This document shows positions 35,579 to 47,600 of a DNA stretch of 64,000 nucleotides, one piece after another. A program made the translations under genes and the position numbers. How positions within the stretch are numbered: position 1 is the first letter of the stretch; the number at the start of each line of letters is the position of its first letter. The stretch spans positions 1,984,001 to 2,048,000 of the forward strand of contig JAMXDE010000007.1 of NCBI GenBank assembly GCA_026770025.1, in the 5' to 3' direction. The notes under the pieces were generated by a model. That model was not told the origin of the DNA, searched no databases, and was given only the letters and a program-made list of their open reading frames with translations. The DNA comes from Craspedostauros australis (Eukaryota > Bacillariophyta > Bacillariophyceae > Mastogloiales > Achnanthaceae).

Positions 35579-35740
35579 GTTGCTTGTGCTCACTCTTTCT
35601 TTTCATAGTTGGTGCTGTCCGTTGTTCCTTTCTGGTGGCTGTTTGTGGCTCTGTTGCTTGTGCTCACTCTTTCTCTTCAGTTGGTGCTGTTGCTTGTGCT
35701 CACTCTTTCTCTTCATAGTTGGTCCTGTTGCTTGTGCTCT
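35579..35740. repeat. Imperfect tandem repeat (GTTGCTTGTGCTCACTCTTT type)
   Basis: At least three complete and one partial copy of a roughly 36-bp unit begin near 35579, 35653, 35689 and 35727. They lie just beyond the stop codon of the minus-strand gene at 35764 and extend its repeat-rich 3' end. Confidence 0.75.
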
Positions 35741-35763
35741 CTTCGTTGCTGCTGCTTTCTTCG

Positions 35764-38700
35764 TCAGTGCTCTCTTCGGATGCACCTGGCTGTGGGGGCG
35801 CGTTGCCTGCTGCTCTTGCCATGGCAGCTGCTGCTGCTGCTATGGCTGTCGCACGTGGCTGCGGGGGCACATTGGCCGCCATCGCGACTCCTGTGGTGGT
35901 TGGTGTTTGCTGCTGCCACGCCTGGCTGTGGGGGCGCGTTGGCCGCCGTCTCGACGGCGGTGGTGGTTGGTGTGTTGGCTGCTGCTCTTGCCATGGCAGC
36001 TGCAGCTGCCAAGGCTGCCATATCTGGGAGTGGGGGCGCGTTGGCCGCCGTCTCCACTCCGGTGTTGGTTGGTGTGCTGGTTGGCGCGCTGGTTCGTGCG
36101 CTGGCTGGTGCTGCGGAAGCAGCTACCATTGGGCGTGTGGACACCGCGGTGGGTGGGTCCTTGCGCTGCTTTGTTGCAACAACGCACCCATGGTTCCAGT
36201 TGGGTGCGTTGCCGGTGGGGCGGGGACCGCCATGGTGAGAGGCGGTCCCAACATGGTGGCTTGTGTTGTTGTTGGGTGGTGTTGTGTTGGGGTGGTTTTG
36301 GTTTTTGTGGTTGTTGTTGTGGTTTGGAGAGACGGAATCCGCGCTGCTGGAGTCAATGGTGCGGACACTGCGCACGCTCGCAGTGTGTTGGTGTTGTTCG
36401 TTGCTGTTGCTCCTGACGATCTCCGGTGCAATCACCACTTCTGCGTTCGTGTTGGTGCTGACATACGACTGCACACGATCAGCATGGACGGCATTCGCAT
36501 TGCTCTTTTCAGCGACAACTGGTTCATCAACGCTGTCATCACTCAGAAGGTCAATGACATCAGGCTGGACAAGCAGAAGGGAAGAAGGCACATGTGTGGA
36601 TAACGGTCGAAACGGAAAAAGAGCGGTGAGTGAGAGACAATTGAGCTCATGCGGTTCGCATTTGTTGCAGTTGGGTGTCACTTACGTTGCTTGTTGTGCC
36701 GGCTGTATCAGTCACAAAGTCATATTTTTCGTCATCGTCGGACAAACTGTCGGAGTCCAGAATCGCGCACAGTTTGTCAAGCTTAGTCGTGCGCGCTTTC
36801 TTGGGGAGGGGGGCGCGAAGTTCGCTCATGTGGGGAGGATGTGGCGTGTTGCGCGCGGCTCTCTTCGTAGGCTTGAGCGCCAGTGTTGTTTCTGGAAGCG
36901 CCTCCACCATCCGGACAAGGAGCATTGGCGCTCGCGCGATTTGCTGTTTGTTGTGGGTAGAGGAGTTGAGAGGGACAAGGGGCTCAATGAAGTTGAGGTG
37001 CAAAAACACACCAAATGGGTCATTATCGAGCATGCCAGCCACAACACAAGGAAGGTCTTCATGATGTACACGTGTTTTGGTGTCTGCAGAATTCCAGACA
37101 CATTTTGTCGCGCGTTTGTATGCGACCTTGCGTTCGCCTTGAAGGTAGAAAGCTGTGGCATTGGGGGCTGTTTTGTTGTTTGGTTCTTGGTTGTACAAAG
37201 AAAGGAGTTCGTGGTCTTGATGCAAGGTTGTGTTTGTGAGTGCGGCATTGGCCTCCACCTTGATGTGAAGTTGAGTGCCGTTAACAATGATACATTCAAC
37301 ATCATCCGCACATGATCCACCAGGGAGAACAAAGTCAATACCGATGACACGATGGTTCTCATGCATGTATTCGTGGCGGTGCGCGGCAATCCCCACAGTT
37401 CTGTTGCGTTCAAGCCAGGACGCAGTGGTCAGAACCGTCGTCTCCTTGATTCGCGCAGGAGTCACAGATACAGGTTCTTCAGGTTCAGACACGTCTTCGC
37501 CAGAGACATCTTCGCTCTGTCCATGCACAATCGTACTTACCTGTTGGCAAGTTCCGCTCACGGTAACCTACGATCGTGGAAGGTGGTGTTGGTTGATAGT
37601 CGTTCGTTTGCTATTTCATTAGTTGGCTACTCCGATGCTCTCGGTGTACGCCCGTTCTCTCGCCCGATGCTCTCGGCGCTTCAATCTGTTTCGTAGATTC
37701 GGTCTCCGACTATGAGTCGGTACGCGAGATGCTCTCTCGCTCCTCTCTGTATTCTCTTTACTCTCTCTTTCTCAACATCGTGTATTTGCACTACACGATA
37801 CTCCATGTTCGATGCGTGCTCCGCATTCGACACTCTGTTCGTTCAGTACTGGCTCCTACTCCATGAGTACTCGCCATTTGAAGTTCACCTTCAGTATCCA
37901 TGATGCTGATGTCCTTCGGTCATCGGATCTTCGCCTCCTGCTCTGACTTGGAGACAGATGTCGACGTGGTGACATGATGACATCCTGTCGGCGTCAGTAG
38001 GTGTCCTTCTGCTCTCCAGATGTCACATTCCATTGGTGATGCAGTAGTCTGTCAGATGATATCGTCATCTGAGGTTTAGTTGGGAAGTACCTCGAGATTC
38101 TCTTGGTACCATTGATGGATGGACGGACGATCTTCCAATTCTCTCAGAAATCGTCATTTGCAAATTTCCTCCAGAAATCTTGCCCCTTTTCGTGTGTTCC
38201 GTTTCCCCTGTAATTCTGACGAATCACAGTATACTATCGACACGAATGTAGTTATACCGTCCAAGTGCGTATGAGAGAATAACGGGTGAACGATGCACAT
38301 ATACACGTACATCTCGACATATACTCACATGTACATCTCGACACTTACCTCGTTGGTTCTTGTCGCACGCATCCTTGCTTGATTCGGACGTGGTGGAGTC
38401 ATTGGGTGTTCTGTTGATTGGAGAGTTGCTGTTGGATTGGTGGAGGGAGACGCAATGTTGGATTGAGAAGCAGTTTTGAGAAAGTGGGACGGGGGAACAG
38501 AGACAGCCCAGCCGACTTCGGATTTAAGGTACTCTTTGTGTTTTATGTACTCTTTTACACCTGGTGTGTTCTTTGCCTTCGTGTCTTCTGTGCAACTGTG
38601 TGAGCGAAAAGATGAAAGGGCATACACAGCACATCAATGCCACCAGCCAATGTCGACACAAACACGTACCTGCTTCCTTCACCTCCTCCATGTGCGACAC

Positions 38701-38868
38701 CCACAAGTTTTTGTAGTTCCGGGAAAAGTTATTGCGGTTGAAAACGTGAAGTTGTTCGAACTTGTCATAGACGAAGGCAGGAGACCATTTTTTTGGAATG
38801 TCACCTGCGGCAATCATGCGTTTTAGCTCCACAACCTCGGGTGCCGTGCGCTTCCACGGTCTGGCCAT
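35764..38868 (-). CDS. Unknown four-exon protein with SUMO-interaction-like motif and alanine-rich repeats
   Basis: Proposed exons are 38868-38670, 38587-38349, 37567-36686 and 36564-35764 (about 706 residues). Exon 1 encodes WKRTAPEVVELKRMIAAGDI followed by a conserved-looking NFSRNYKNLW, a pattern I associate with a diatom-wide uncharacterised domain. Exon 3 encodes a compact globular region (for example HRVIGIDFVLPGGSCADDVE and DPFGVFLHLNF). Exon 4 opens with PDVIDLLSDDSVDEP, a textbook SUMO-interaction motif, and then Asn/Thr-rich sequence and Ala/Pro repeats (ETAANAPP). Near 35880 the repeats move to another frame, which would end at 35700; either a 2-base loss or an unrecognised intron explains this. 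Exon 2 could start at 38560 instead. Exon 3 contains an unused GTAAGT at 37540, and the 781-bp third intron begins with duplicated donor-like sites. A transposon accessory gene is possible. Confidence 0.6.
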
Positions 38869-38895
38869 GTTGTTGTTGTTGTTGTTGTTGTTGTT
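38869..38895. repeat. (TTG)n microsatellite next to a start codon
   Basis: Nine TTG units (AAC on the coding strand) abut the ATG of the unknown gene at 38868, so they lie in its 5' leader, or code for poly-Asn if translation starts farther upstream. Confidence 0.85.
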
Positions 38896-40118
38896 AATTT
38901 GTAGACACCTTGCTATTTTGTGAGAACATACCTGCGTCAGACTTTGTGCATTCACTACGGCAACGCAACAGCTTGGTGGCCTACCAGATTACTGTGGGAA
39001 ATTGCATGCGGCAGACATGGTGAAAGCATCGCACAGTATGAATGAACGAATGTGGCTGTAGGATTCTACACAAATGCCTTCTGGCGCTCTGATCTTCGGC
39101 TGCGTACGGAACAGGGATGACAACATTGCCGTTCAAAGATCGTTGCATGCATGTCGGTTCAAGTGGGTGCTGGTTGGTGACGTCTACTATTCTGCAGAAC
39201 AATCAGTGTCGCTATCACAAATGATGTCAGCTCTCGTCACTTTGATGGTTGCTCTCGTATGACGTTCGTTGACATCATGTCATGCAACGACACTGGTTGG
39301 TGTTGGCGGTGCTGCACGTAAAACGCTGTCTAGAGTATCCCATGTCAGTTGTGCAACAAGCATACGGCAAGTCATTCATATCCTTTGGGGTGGTTTGGCA
39401 GACAACGTCATTTCCGTTCTTCCTGTGTGAGAAAGCTGCTATTGTATGACGTGTGCGCATCAACGCAAATGCAGGTGTGACACGCAATCGTGGGCGTGGC
39501 AACAGTACATACTCTACGCGGTTGGGAAATCGGACTCATGGCCTTTCTACACACTCGTTCTCTACAACATGCATGGGTGAACAACGAATACATCTATGAC
39601 ACAACAACAAGTTCTTCGTGGCTTGTCGCAGGCGGAGGGAGGCGAGGTCCGGTAGTCGGGGAAACACATTCCCACATCAGGCATCAGGTTGTTGACCGTC
39701 ACAGAGGCGTGCACGTGTTGATGGACGGCTTGTGCGACCACTGCCTGCCACTGCAGACCGCATGCATTATTCGTGTGCTGTCGGTGCCGCGACTACGAAA
39801 TTACGAAACATGCACAATTTGTGGTGGGATCGCATTTTGGTGCTTCATGCGCGCAATTTCTCGTTGATGTTCGTGCCTTGTCATCCTGGATGACATCTTC
39901 TTGTTGTTCGGTGGTTGCCTTGTCGGCGTACCGGTATGAACATCTCGGCATGTGCACATGAGCGTCGTCATGTCACTTCCCTGTGTGTCATAATGTGCGC
40001 GTCAGCAAGTGCACAACTGCATCAGCGCTCGGACAGATCAACGCATGCATGTCATCATCTGCACGTCAGAATTGCACATACGCATGTCATCCTTTTCACA
40101 TCAGCTGTTCTTCACATG

Positions 40119-40202
40119 CGCGCTTCATCAGTTGCACCTCCACATGCGCACTTCTTCAGTTGCACTTCCACATGCGCACTTCATCAGTTGCACCTCCACA
40201 TG
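40119..40202. repeat. 28-bp minisatellite, three copies
   Basis: Three consecutive 28-bp units (40119-40146, 40147-40174, 40175-40202) share CAGTTGCAC(C/T)TCCACATG with a few substitutions. Weaker relatives continue to both sides. Confidence 0.85.
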
Positions 40203-40388
40203 TGCATCTCAGTGTCAGCACATCGGCTTCCTTGCACCGACGCTTCCCAGCTTTTGCGCGTCGACACATGTTCACATTTTCGTGTCAGCAATTTTCCCTC
40301 CGCGGATTTGCATGTCAGCATTTTCCCATCCGCAGATTTCCCAAGACATACTACGGACATGGTTAGGACAAGGCTAAGACATGCCTCC

Positions 40389-41131
40389 AGTTGCAATATA
40401 CCATGATGTCACTGAAAAATTGCTGAAAATTGGTATTTTCCCTTCATGTCCCCATTGACCGGTGACCGAATTGTCTGTACTACCACCAGTACACACGATT
40501 GAGCAACAAATGGACAGGCACTCTACCTCCAAAAGAGACTACATATGTGAAGGCATCTGTCTGCAAGAATACAAGTGCATGGCTCATCCTGCATGCACAG
40601 TTGATGCTTCTCACTTGCCTCTTTGCCATGTGTTCCAAGATTACATATGTATGAAACTGACATCTTCCATGCAGGATGTGCCGGTCTTGGATCAAAAGCA
40701 AGACTATCCTGCAAAATTGGAACAAGACTAAGACATGGAACACTCGCACCTTCACCCCAACAATTGGAGAATCAGCTCTCAAACCTGCCAAGAGCGATGA
40801 AGCATCGTGGTTTCATCGCCTGGGGATTGTGGAGCAATTTTTCAAATGTACAAGACCATGAACAGCGACAACCAACAGCAGAGCAGTGTGATGACCAGCC
40901 CATCTCGTTTTCCTCTCCAACCTTCAACCACAACAATCTTACAAAACTCAAGCTTTACAACCACCAAATCAACTCAAAACACATTCTCAATCGTCTCATC
41001 TACGTTCGTGGTCACACTACGTTTAACCGCGCTGACGTTGGCAGTTTCACTTCCCCTTTTGACCTGCCAAAGTCCGACACTGGAAGGCAAAGCCGGACAC
41101 AACCGGACTTCATTTGCCCTCTATTCTCGCT
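40389..41131 (+). repeat. Left LTR of the Copia element
   Basis: 743 bp, starting AGTTGCAATATACC and ending CTATTCTCGCT, identical to the right LTR at 49078-49820. The ends were fixed by the CCTCC target duplication. Short open frames inside it occur at the same place in both LTRs and are not treated as genes. Confidence 0.95.
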
Positions 41132-41145
41132 GGTTATGAGCCTGG
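41132..41145 (+). other. Primer-binding site of the Copia element
   Basis: GGTTATGAGCCTGG directly follows the left LTR. It is complementary to the anticodon arm of initiator methionine tRNA (loop ...GGCTCATAACC...), not to a tRNA 3' end. The same half-tRNA priming is known for Drosophila copia. The match is from memory of the tRNA sequence. Confidence 0.75.
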
Positions 41146-41376
41146 TCTTACGCTGAAGTCAAGATTCGACAGAGAGCCTCATCAATAGCGCAAGAACCGA
41201 TCCCACGAAGTCTCAGACTTCCTCATCCAACCAAGTCGCTGCCACAGCGACCCGCATCCGTGGCTTGGACCCTGTGAGCTTCACTGCAGGAAGCAAGAGT
41301 CAAGCCGCCCACTGACAGTCCAGCTGTCCGAACGCCAGCAACGCAGTTGCTCCGACGATAATCAGCCGATCATCTG

Positions 41377-41504
41377 CTGATCTACCCGCAGCAGCGCAGC
41401 TGACTGCTTGCAACACAGTTGCTCCTGCCACAGGCACCCACTGATCTACCCGCAGCAGTGCAGCTGACTGCCCGCAACACAGTTGCCTCACTCCCAGACA
41501 CCTG
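41377..41504 (+). repeat. 64-bp tandem duplication in the Copia leader
   Basis: Two 64-bp units begin at 41377 and 41441 with CTGATCTACCCGCAGCAG and share CAGCTGACTGC and CAACACAGTTGC. Related fragments continue on both sides within the untranslated leader of the element. Confidence 0.75.
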
Positions 41505-41639
41505 CTGACTGAAGCTCAGCAATCACAACTCGCAACGCAGTTGCGACCATCGATCGATACTCCAGCAGAACATCTGCGAACCAGCAGCCCAGCTGCTCAT
41601 CAGGAAATCCGCAACCTCTCCAAGCGCAGCTTTTGAAGG

Positions 41640-44600
41640 ATGGCGGATGATCAACCGGAGGCCACCGTCACCCAGGGTGGAGCCACCACAACTCAAGCCG
41701 AGGTAGCTGCCACTCAAGCAGCAACCTTGGAACAACTCAGCCAGATGCAGGCCCGCCTTCTGGCCCAGCAACAACAACTGAACGAAGCGAGCCAAGTCCT
41801 TCAAGAACGACTCGCGAATCTGACTGAGAGGGAGGAAGCCCACGAGCGTCTCCTTCAAACCGAGGTATCTGGTGTCAACACCTCCCAGGAAATCTTCGAA
41901 CTGGGCCGCACCGCAGCCGAGACGGAACGTGAACTCGCCAATCGCCCAACCAAGCCGGTGATGGGCAACATCGTCAAGGTGGGAAAGAACTGGTTCCCCT
42001 TCACTGGGGGAAAGCCCAAAGCTGACTGGTCTGGGCTTGTTGACGAGCCCAACACCTACCTCTACGTTCTCCAGAAGCGCTCCACTGCAAGCGGAGCCGA
42101 TGTCAAGAGCCAACCCGACATGGAGAAGGGCCTTGAACCCAAGTTCCACCGCCAGAGCGATCTCCAAGCCTTCCAGCGCGACTTCATGTCCGAACTCAAA
42201 GCCAGAGGGCTCGACACCATCTCCTACCTCAAGGAGCCATCCGACCCTGAAGACACGACCAGCGTCGTTGCCCATCCGTACCGCTTCAACCAAAAGACCA
42301 TCATGGAAGAAGCAACCGAAATGGCAAGCCATTTTGATGAGTACGACCGCCGCAACAATGTCACCGCCTGCCGCTTTCTCCTCAACTCTCTCCAGCCAAG
42401 CCTGAAGGACGACATCTTGGCGCGGGTCCATCCGGATCAACGCGAGGATTTTGTCATTCTTTGGATGGAACTGATCGAGGACTTGCGAACCACCACTTTC
42501 GACAAGTATGATCGCATCAAGCAGAACATCCGCCGTCGCACTCCCAAGACCTACGCTGGTGAAAACATCAAGAAGTTTGCTGACGACACCCGCAAGGACG
42601 CCCAAGTTCTCGAAGATGCTGGTCAATATGACCACGCCCTCACTGCGGACATCCTCACCAAGTTTCTCTCTGCTGGCGGCTCTGGCACATCCGGGGAGCG
42701 CTACCGCTTTGGTCTCCACAGCAAACTCGGCAACCTCAAAGAAGTGCTGATCCAAATCGGGTGCTGCACCAAGGCCGAGAAGGACCGACGCATCTTGAAG
42801 GATCGCCTTCACTGGCGTGATGTCTGCAATCTTGCCACCGACCTGTACAAGCAAGAGCTCCATGCTGGACAATGGCATGCTGCCTCCTACTTGCGCAATC
42901 GCAAGAACAGCAACGCTGGGTATTTCCTCTCTGGAGAAAATGGAGGCATCGAGATCGACGAAAGCACGGCGCTGGCCCTGATGCAGAATGGTGGAAAGAC
43001 GCCCATCATCTGCCACAACTGCGGAGAACCTGGTCATGTCAAGGCCAACTGCCCCAATCTGAAGAAAGGTGCAGGCTCCAACCACAGCAGCAAGGGCAAG
43101 AAGGGTTCCAACAACGCGAAGAAGGGTTCTTCCAACACCAGTTGGCGTTCTGTTCCCCCTTCCAAGGGTGAACCGCACCAGAAGGTTGTCAGGAGCTCCA
43201 CTTTCAAGTGGTGTGCCAAGTGCAAGCGTTGGCTCACCTCCCATGGCACCAGCGAGCACAGAAGCGACTTCAAGGACAAGAACAAGAACAAGAGCGAGAC
43301 CGCTGCCAACACAGTCACATTCGATTCCACCGAATGGCACGTCTACAAGGTGACGGAAGAAAGTCCATCTGGGTGGTTCCAAATCATCCAGGCCTACCTT
43401 GGTCCATTGGCTCTCCTCATTGGTGCCTTTCCTCTTTTCATTCCGCTGCTCATCCAGGTCCTCATCTTTGCAATCATGCATGGGTGGGAGACAGCCTCGA
43501 TTGCAGCATGGATGGTCACTGCAACATACCTGGCACGCAAGCACCATGACATGCCTCGCCACCCTGATGGTCCAGTTCCCAAGCCTCGTTGGCAACGCCG
43601 CTGCGAAGCCTATTGGGAAAAGAAAGGTCGCCGTCGTGACCGAGCCCAACCCAAGGATTGGATCAACTTTCATCGTCGTGCTCCGATTCGTCTCCGCCAC
43701 CACCGCTCTCGCTTCGACCCTCCAGTATCTGCAATGCATGCATCAACCAACATGCATCCCAGAGCAAGAGCAGCTGGGTTGAGGCGACGCAGTCATCGTG
43801 TGATCGGTCTTGAGAACAACCCGAACAAGCACAGATTCAGAAGCACGGCTTTCTCCAACCCACGGCCAAGAGCCAATTCCATCAGCCATGGTGCCAGGTT
43901 CGGAACCAGAGCCGTTCCTATTCGTCGACATGAAGTGCAAGGACCATCCAAGAAGAAACATCGCAATCAGCGTCAGCGAATGATGGTATTTGATGCTCCT
44001 GCTCCTGCTCAGCGACAGCGACTCACCGAGAAACAAACCAGCAGACTGGCCCAGATCCTCAGCACCTACTTCAAGCCTGAGGACGCGCCTCCGTCAAATT
44101 CTGTGTGCACACACGATGGACCATCCTCTATCACGAGTTTCTCGGCTGTCCGTCACAGCTCAGACGAGCTCGCCAACGTCCTTCCAGCCAAGATGATATG
44201 TGATGTCATTTGGGACAGCGGATCCACCGTCTGTATCTCACATGACAAGTCCGACTTCGTCTCCGAACCCAGAAGGCCAATTGGAAACCAAGCCAAGAAA
44301 CTGACAGGGCTGTTTGGAGGACGATCTGACCACTTGGTGGGAACCGTGGAATGGGGCATCCAAGACACGAGAGGAAACATTCGCCGTCTCAAATTCCCGG
44401 CATACTATGTGCCAAGAAGCAACGCCAAGATCATCAGCACCTCTGTGTTCGAAAGAATGTATCCAGGCGAGCTGCAGTATGTGAATGGCAGGTGGAAGGT
44501 CCAAGGAAGAGAGGGAGAGATCAACATCAAGATCAATCCCAAGAACAAGCTTCCAACTTCCAAGGCATACAACATGAAGTCATTGACCGAGCACATTCCA

Positions 44601-47600
44601 CATGCCCTCAATGCAACCATCACTACTGTTTCCTCCGCCAACCGCAACCTGTCCGAACCACAGAAGGAGCTGCTGCGTTGGCACCAACGCCTGGGCCACA
44701 ATGACATGCGGAAGATCCAGCACCTTTTTCGTTCGGGAACCCTGGCGCACACCGAAGCCGCACGCAAGCTACAAGCAAGCGCCTCCCGCCTCGCCACACT
44801 TCCAAAGTGCGCAGCATGCCAGTTTGGGAAACAAGTCTGTCGCTCAAGCCCGGGCCATCTGCACCGACCAGTACGTGATCGAGAGGGAGCCATCAAGTTC
44901 GGTAATCTTCGGCCTGGCCAACTCGTCTCTGTGGATCATTTTGAAGGGGGTGGAAAGGGACGACTCTTCTCGGGATATGGAAAAGGGAGCGATGACGAAA
45001 TGTACGGAGCCGGCATCGTATTCGTCGACCATGCTTCAGGATTCATCTTCGCTGAGCCAGTCCTGTCTACATCTTCTCAAGACATGATCAGAGCAAAGGA
45101 GAAGTTCGAGAGCATGTGTCGAGATCTCGGCATTGTTGTCCAACAATACCAAAGCGACAATGGAAGGGCATTCACCTCATCAGACTATGCTGACCACCTT
45201 CGAAACTTCCGTCAGTCTCATCGATATGCAGGACGCGGAGCGCATCACCACAACGGCATCGCCGAACGAAGCATTCGTACTGTGGTGTCAAGCGCTCGAA
45301 CCATGATGCTCCATGCCACTCTGCACTGGCCCGAACTGGACGTCGTGCCACTCTGGCCCATGGCAATTCGTCATTCCGCATTCATCTTCAATCGGCTGCC
45401 AAACCTCGCGAACGGCCTCTCTCCCTTCGACATCCTTGCCCGAATTCGCTTCCCACAGAAGCATTTCCACAACCTACACGTCTGGGGATGCCCCACTTAT
45501 GTGCTGGATCACAGAGTTGGAGATGGGAAGAAGATTCCAAAATGGAAGGCCCGGAGCGATCGTTTTGTGCACGTCGGCCTCTCCGAGAAGCACTCCTCTA
45601 CCGTCCCACTGGTTCTGAATCTCAAGACTGGAAGCATCACACCTCAATTTCATGTGGTGTTTGACGACTGGTTTGCCACAGTGCCTTCGGATCCATCCAA
45701 CCTTCCCAACTATAACTCGGATCAATGGAGGAATCTGTTTGGAGATACCGAGTACAAGTTCCCTTTTGATGAAGAAGATTTGGAACGCCTCGAGCAGCAG
45801 GATCAGGAAACAGAGGAGCAGGACAGCCATGACCAGGATCTGAATCGCCAACTCGCAGAGCAAGCAAATGCGGATCATCGACCATCAGAGCCGCTTCCTG
45901 TGGAACTTGGACCGGAGCTCCCACCATCACCATCAGATACTGCACCAGCGCCGGATGAAGTCTCTGCACCACCAACAGCTCAACCAACAAGTGCTGCAAC
46001 TGATGCACCAAGAGAAGGCCAGAACAATATGGAGAAGGCCAACTTGCGAGACTCAGTCCCACCATCGCGCAGGGAGGCTACTCATGACGACAGGGGTGAC
46101 GACAACGACAACATACCACTCCCATCTGACGATCAGGACACCATGGACCATGACAGACCCAGCGTGGAGACACCTGATGCTAGCTCAGCGAAGGCTCAGC
46201 CAGAAACATCTCCAATTGCATCGAACCCAGCACCTCAACAGAGGGAGCGTCGCAGACGAAATCGACAGCAGCAACCAGTCCGTCGATCGGCACGGATTGA
46301 AGCAAGACGATCCAACCCCAGAAAGAGAGCTCCTCCACAACGCCTTGAATACAGCCAGATGGGTGGCATGGCTCAGGCCTTCGTCTGCCAACCAATTCAC
46401 CAGACCTCACCATCCATTGATGCTGTGACGGCCGCCCACTTGTCAAGCTCGATTCTCTCAGCGATTGAACTCCTGAAAGGAGCCAATGGAAGCAACAGCC
46501 CAATCACTGAACCACTGCACAGCATTGAGGAAGCAGCAATCCACATGACAACTTCCATGTCCGAGCTTGAAAAACTCAAACAGGACTCCTGTGGACGTAT
46601 CAATCCACACATCGCACAAGTGGACAGCAATGCCAGAGCCCGCTTGACTGCCGCTGAAGAAGCTGCCTGCGATATGATCAGGACTGCACTCTCCACTTTG
46701 GCTCTCTACGACTCGCCGGACAACCACTTTCGCTGGCAGATCGCAGACATGTCTGAAACCATCTACGCAGTACATGGTCGCTTGCTGCAGCAAGACTGGA
46801 GCGACAATGATGATATCGATGAAGGAGGAGATCGAATCATGGTGCACATGGTTGTACAAGACGATGGGAGAGATCCAGACAGGAGAGACAACCAACAGGA
46901 AGAGGAGTTCGCTCTGCCTCAGGACTTGCAAAATGAGATCGATCAACTCGCAAATCCCCTCACCGCGCTTCACATCATTGAGCACTACGGACTTGACGCA
47001 TACTCAACCAACTTCGACTTTGATGAGCTCAGAGACTGGTGGACTCAGGTAGCTGCAGGCCACAATATAGATCCTCCGGAAGGGCTGCCTCGAGTCTCTC
47101 CCAATGGCGAAGAGAACTCCCAATCCAATGCCTCCAGGTCCAGTGACAACCCCGACAGCAACATGCCCGATTCCGCTGAACAAGACACCAGCGACCATGA
47201 TCCAGATGACGTTGAGCAATGCCTGTGGATCGACTCCATCCCGCAGCTCGCAGATCCATCCATGACCGCCTGCGACACCAACGGAGCAGAGGAATATGCG
47301 TTTCTGACGATGAATGAGGACGGCGAATCCAACCCATCTGGCAGATCCATCTCAGGATCCGAAGCCGTCTTCCTGATGTCTAACGGCCACCTGGAGCTGA
47401 GCGAGGGACCGAGCAGCTTCAAAGCATCACCAACAGACCCCGACACCCTTTCCTTCGATGAAGCTATGAAGGACGAAGACAGAGAGAAATGGATGGAAGC
47501 AGCCAAGAAAGAAGTCACAGACTTGGTCTCCAAGGGCACATGGGTCGAGGTCAGCAAGGCTGAAGCAGTTGGCAAGATCGCACCGGGTACCTGGGTGTTC

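Larger units (their letters stand above)
34623..35763. other. Intergenic region at the left edge of the mobile-element island
   Basis: No gene is recognised. It holds an inverted repeat at 35265-35293 and the start of a tandem-repeat block at 35579. The right end overlaps the 3' part of a repeat-rich minus-strand gene, whose coding repeats continue in another frame down to about 35700. Confidence 0.5.
38869..40383. other. Gene-poor region left of the Copia insertion
   Basis: No coding frame with a recognisable product is seen over 1.5 kb. It should include the promoter of the minus-strand gene at 38868. From about 39930 to 40330 it is made of short imperfect repeats containing CAGTTGCAC and CACATG, with a clear 28-bp array inside. 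Confidence 0.55.

Noticed and set aside
35411-36603. + strand Leu/Cys/Trp-rich frames over the repeat-rich gene
   Set aside because: Antisense to the Ala/Pro repeats of the minus-strand gene; composition is an artefact of the repeats.
40462-40731. 89-residue frame inside the left LTR, repeated at 49151-49420
   Set aside because: It is identical in both LTRs simply because the LTRs are identical; no family match or start context supports it.
41523-43739. 738-residue minus-strand open frame opposite the start of the Copia polyprotein
   Set aside because: It overlaps gag entirely in antisense, has no recognisable domain and follows codon bias.
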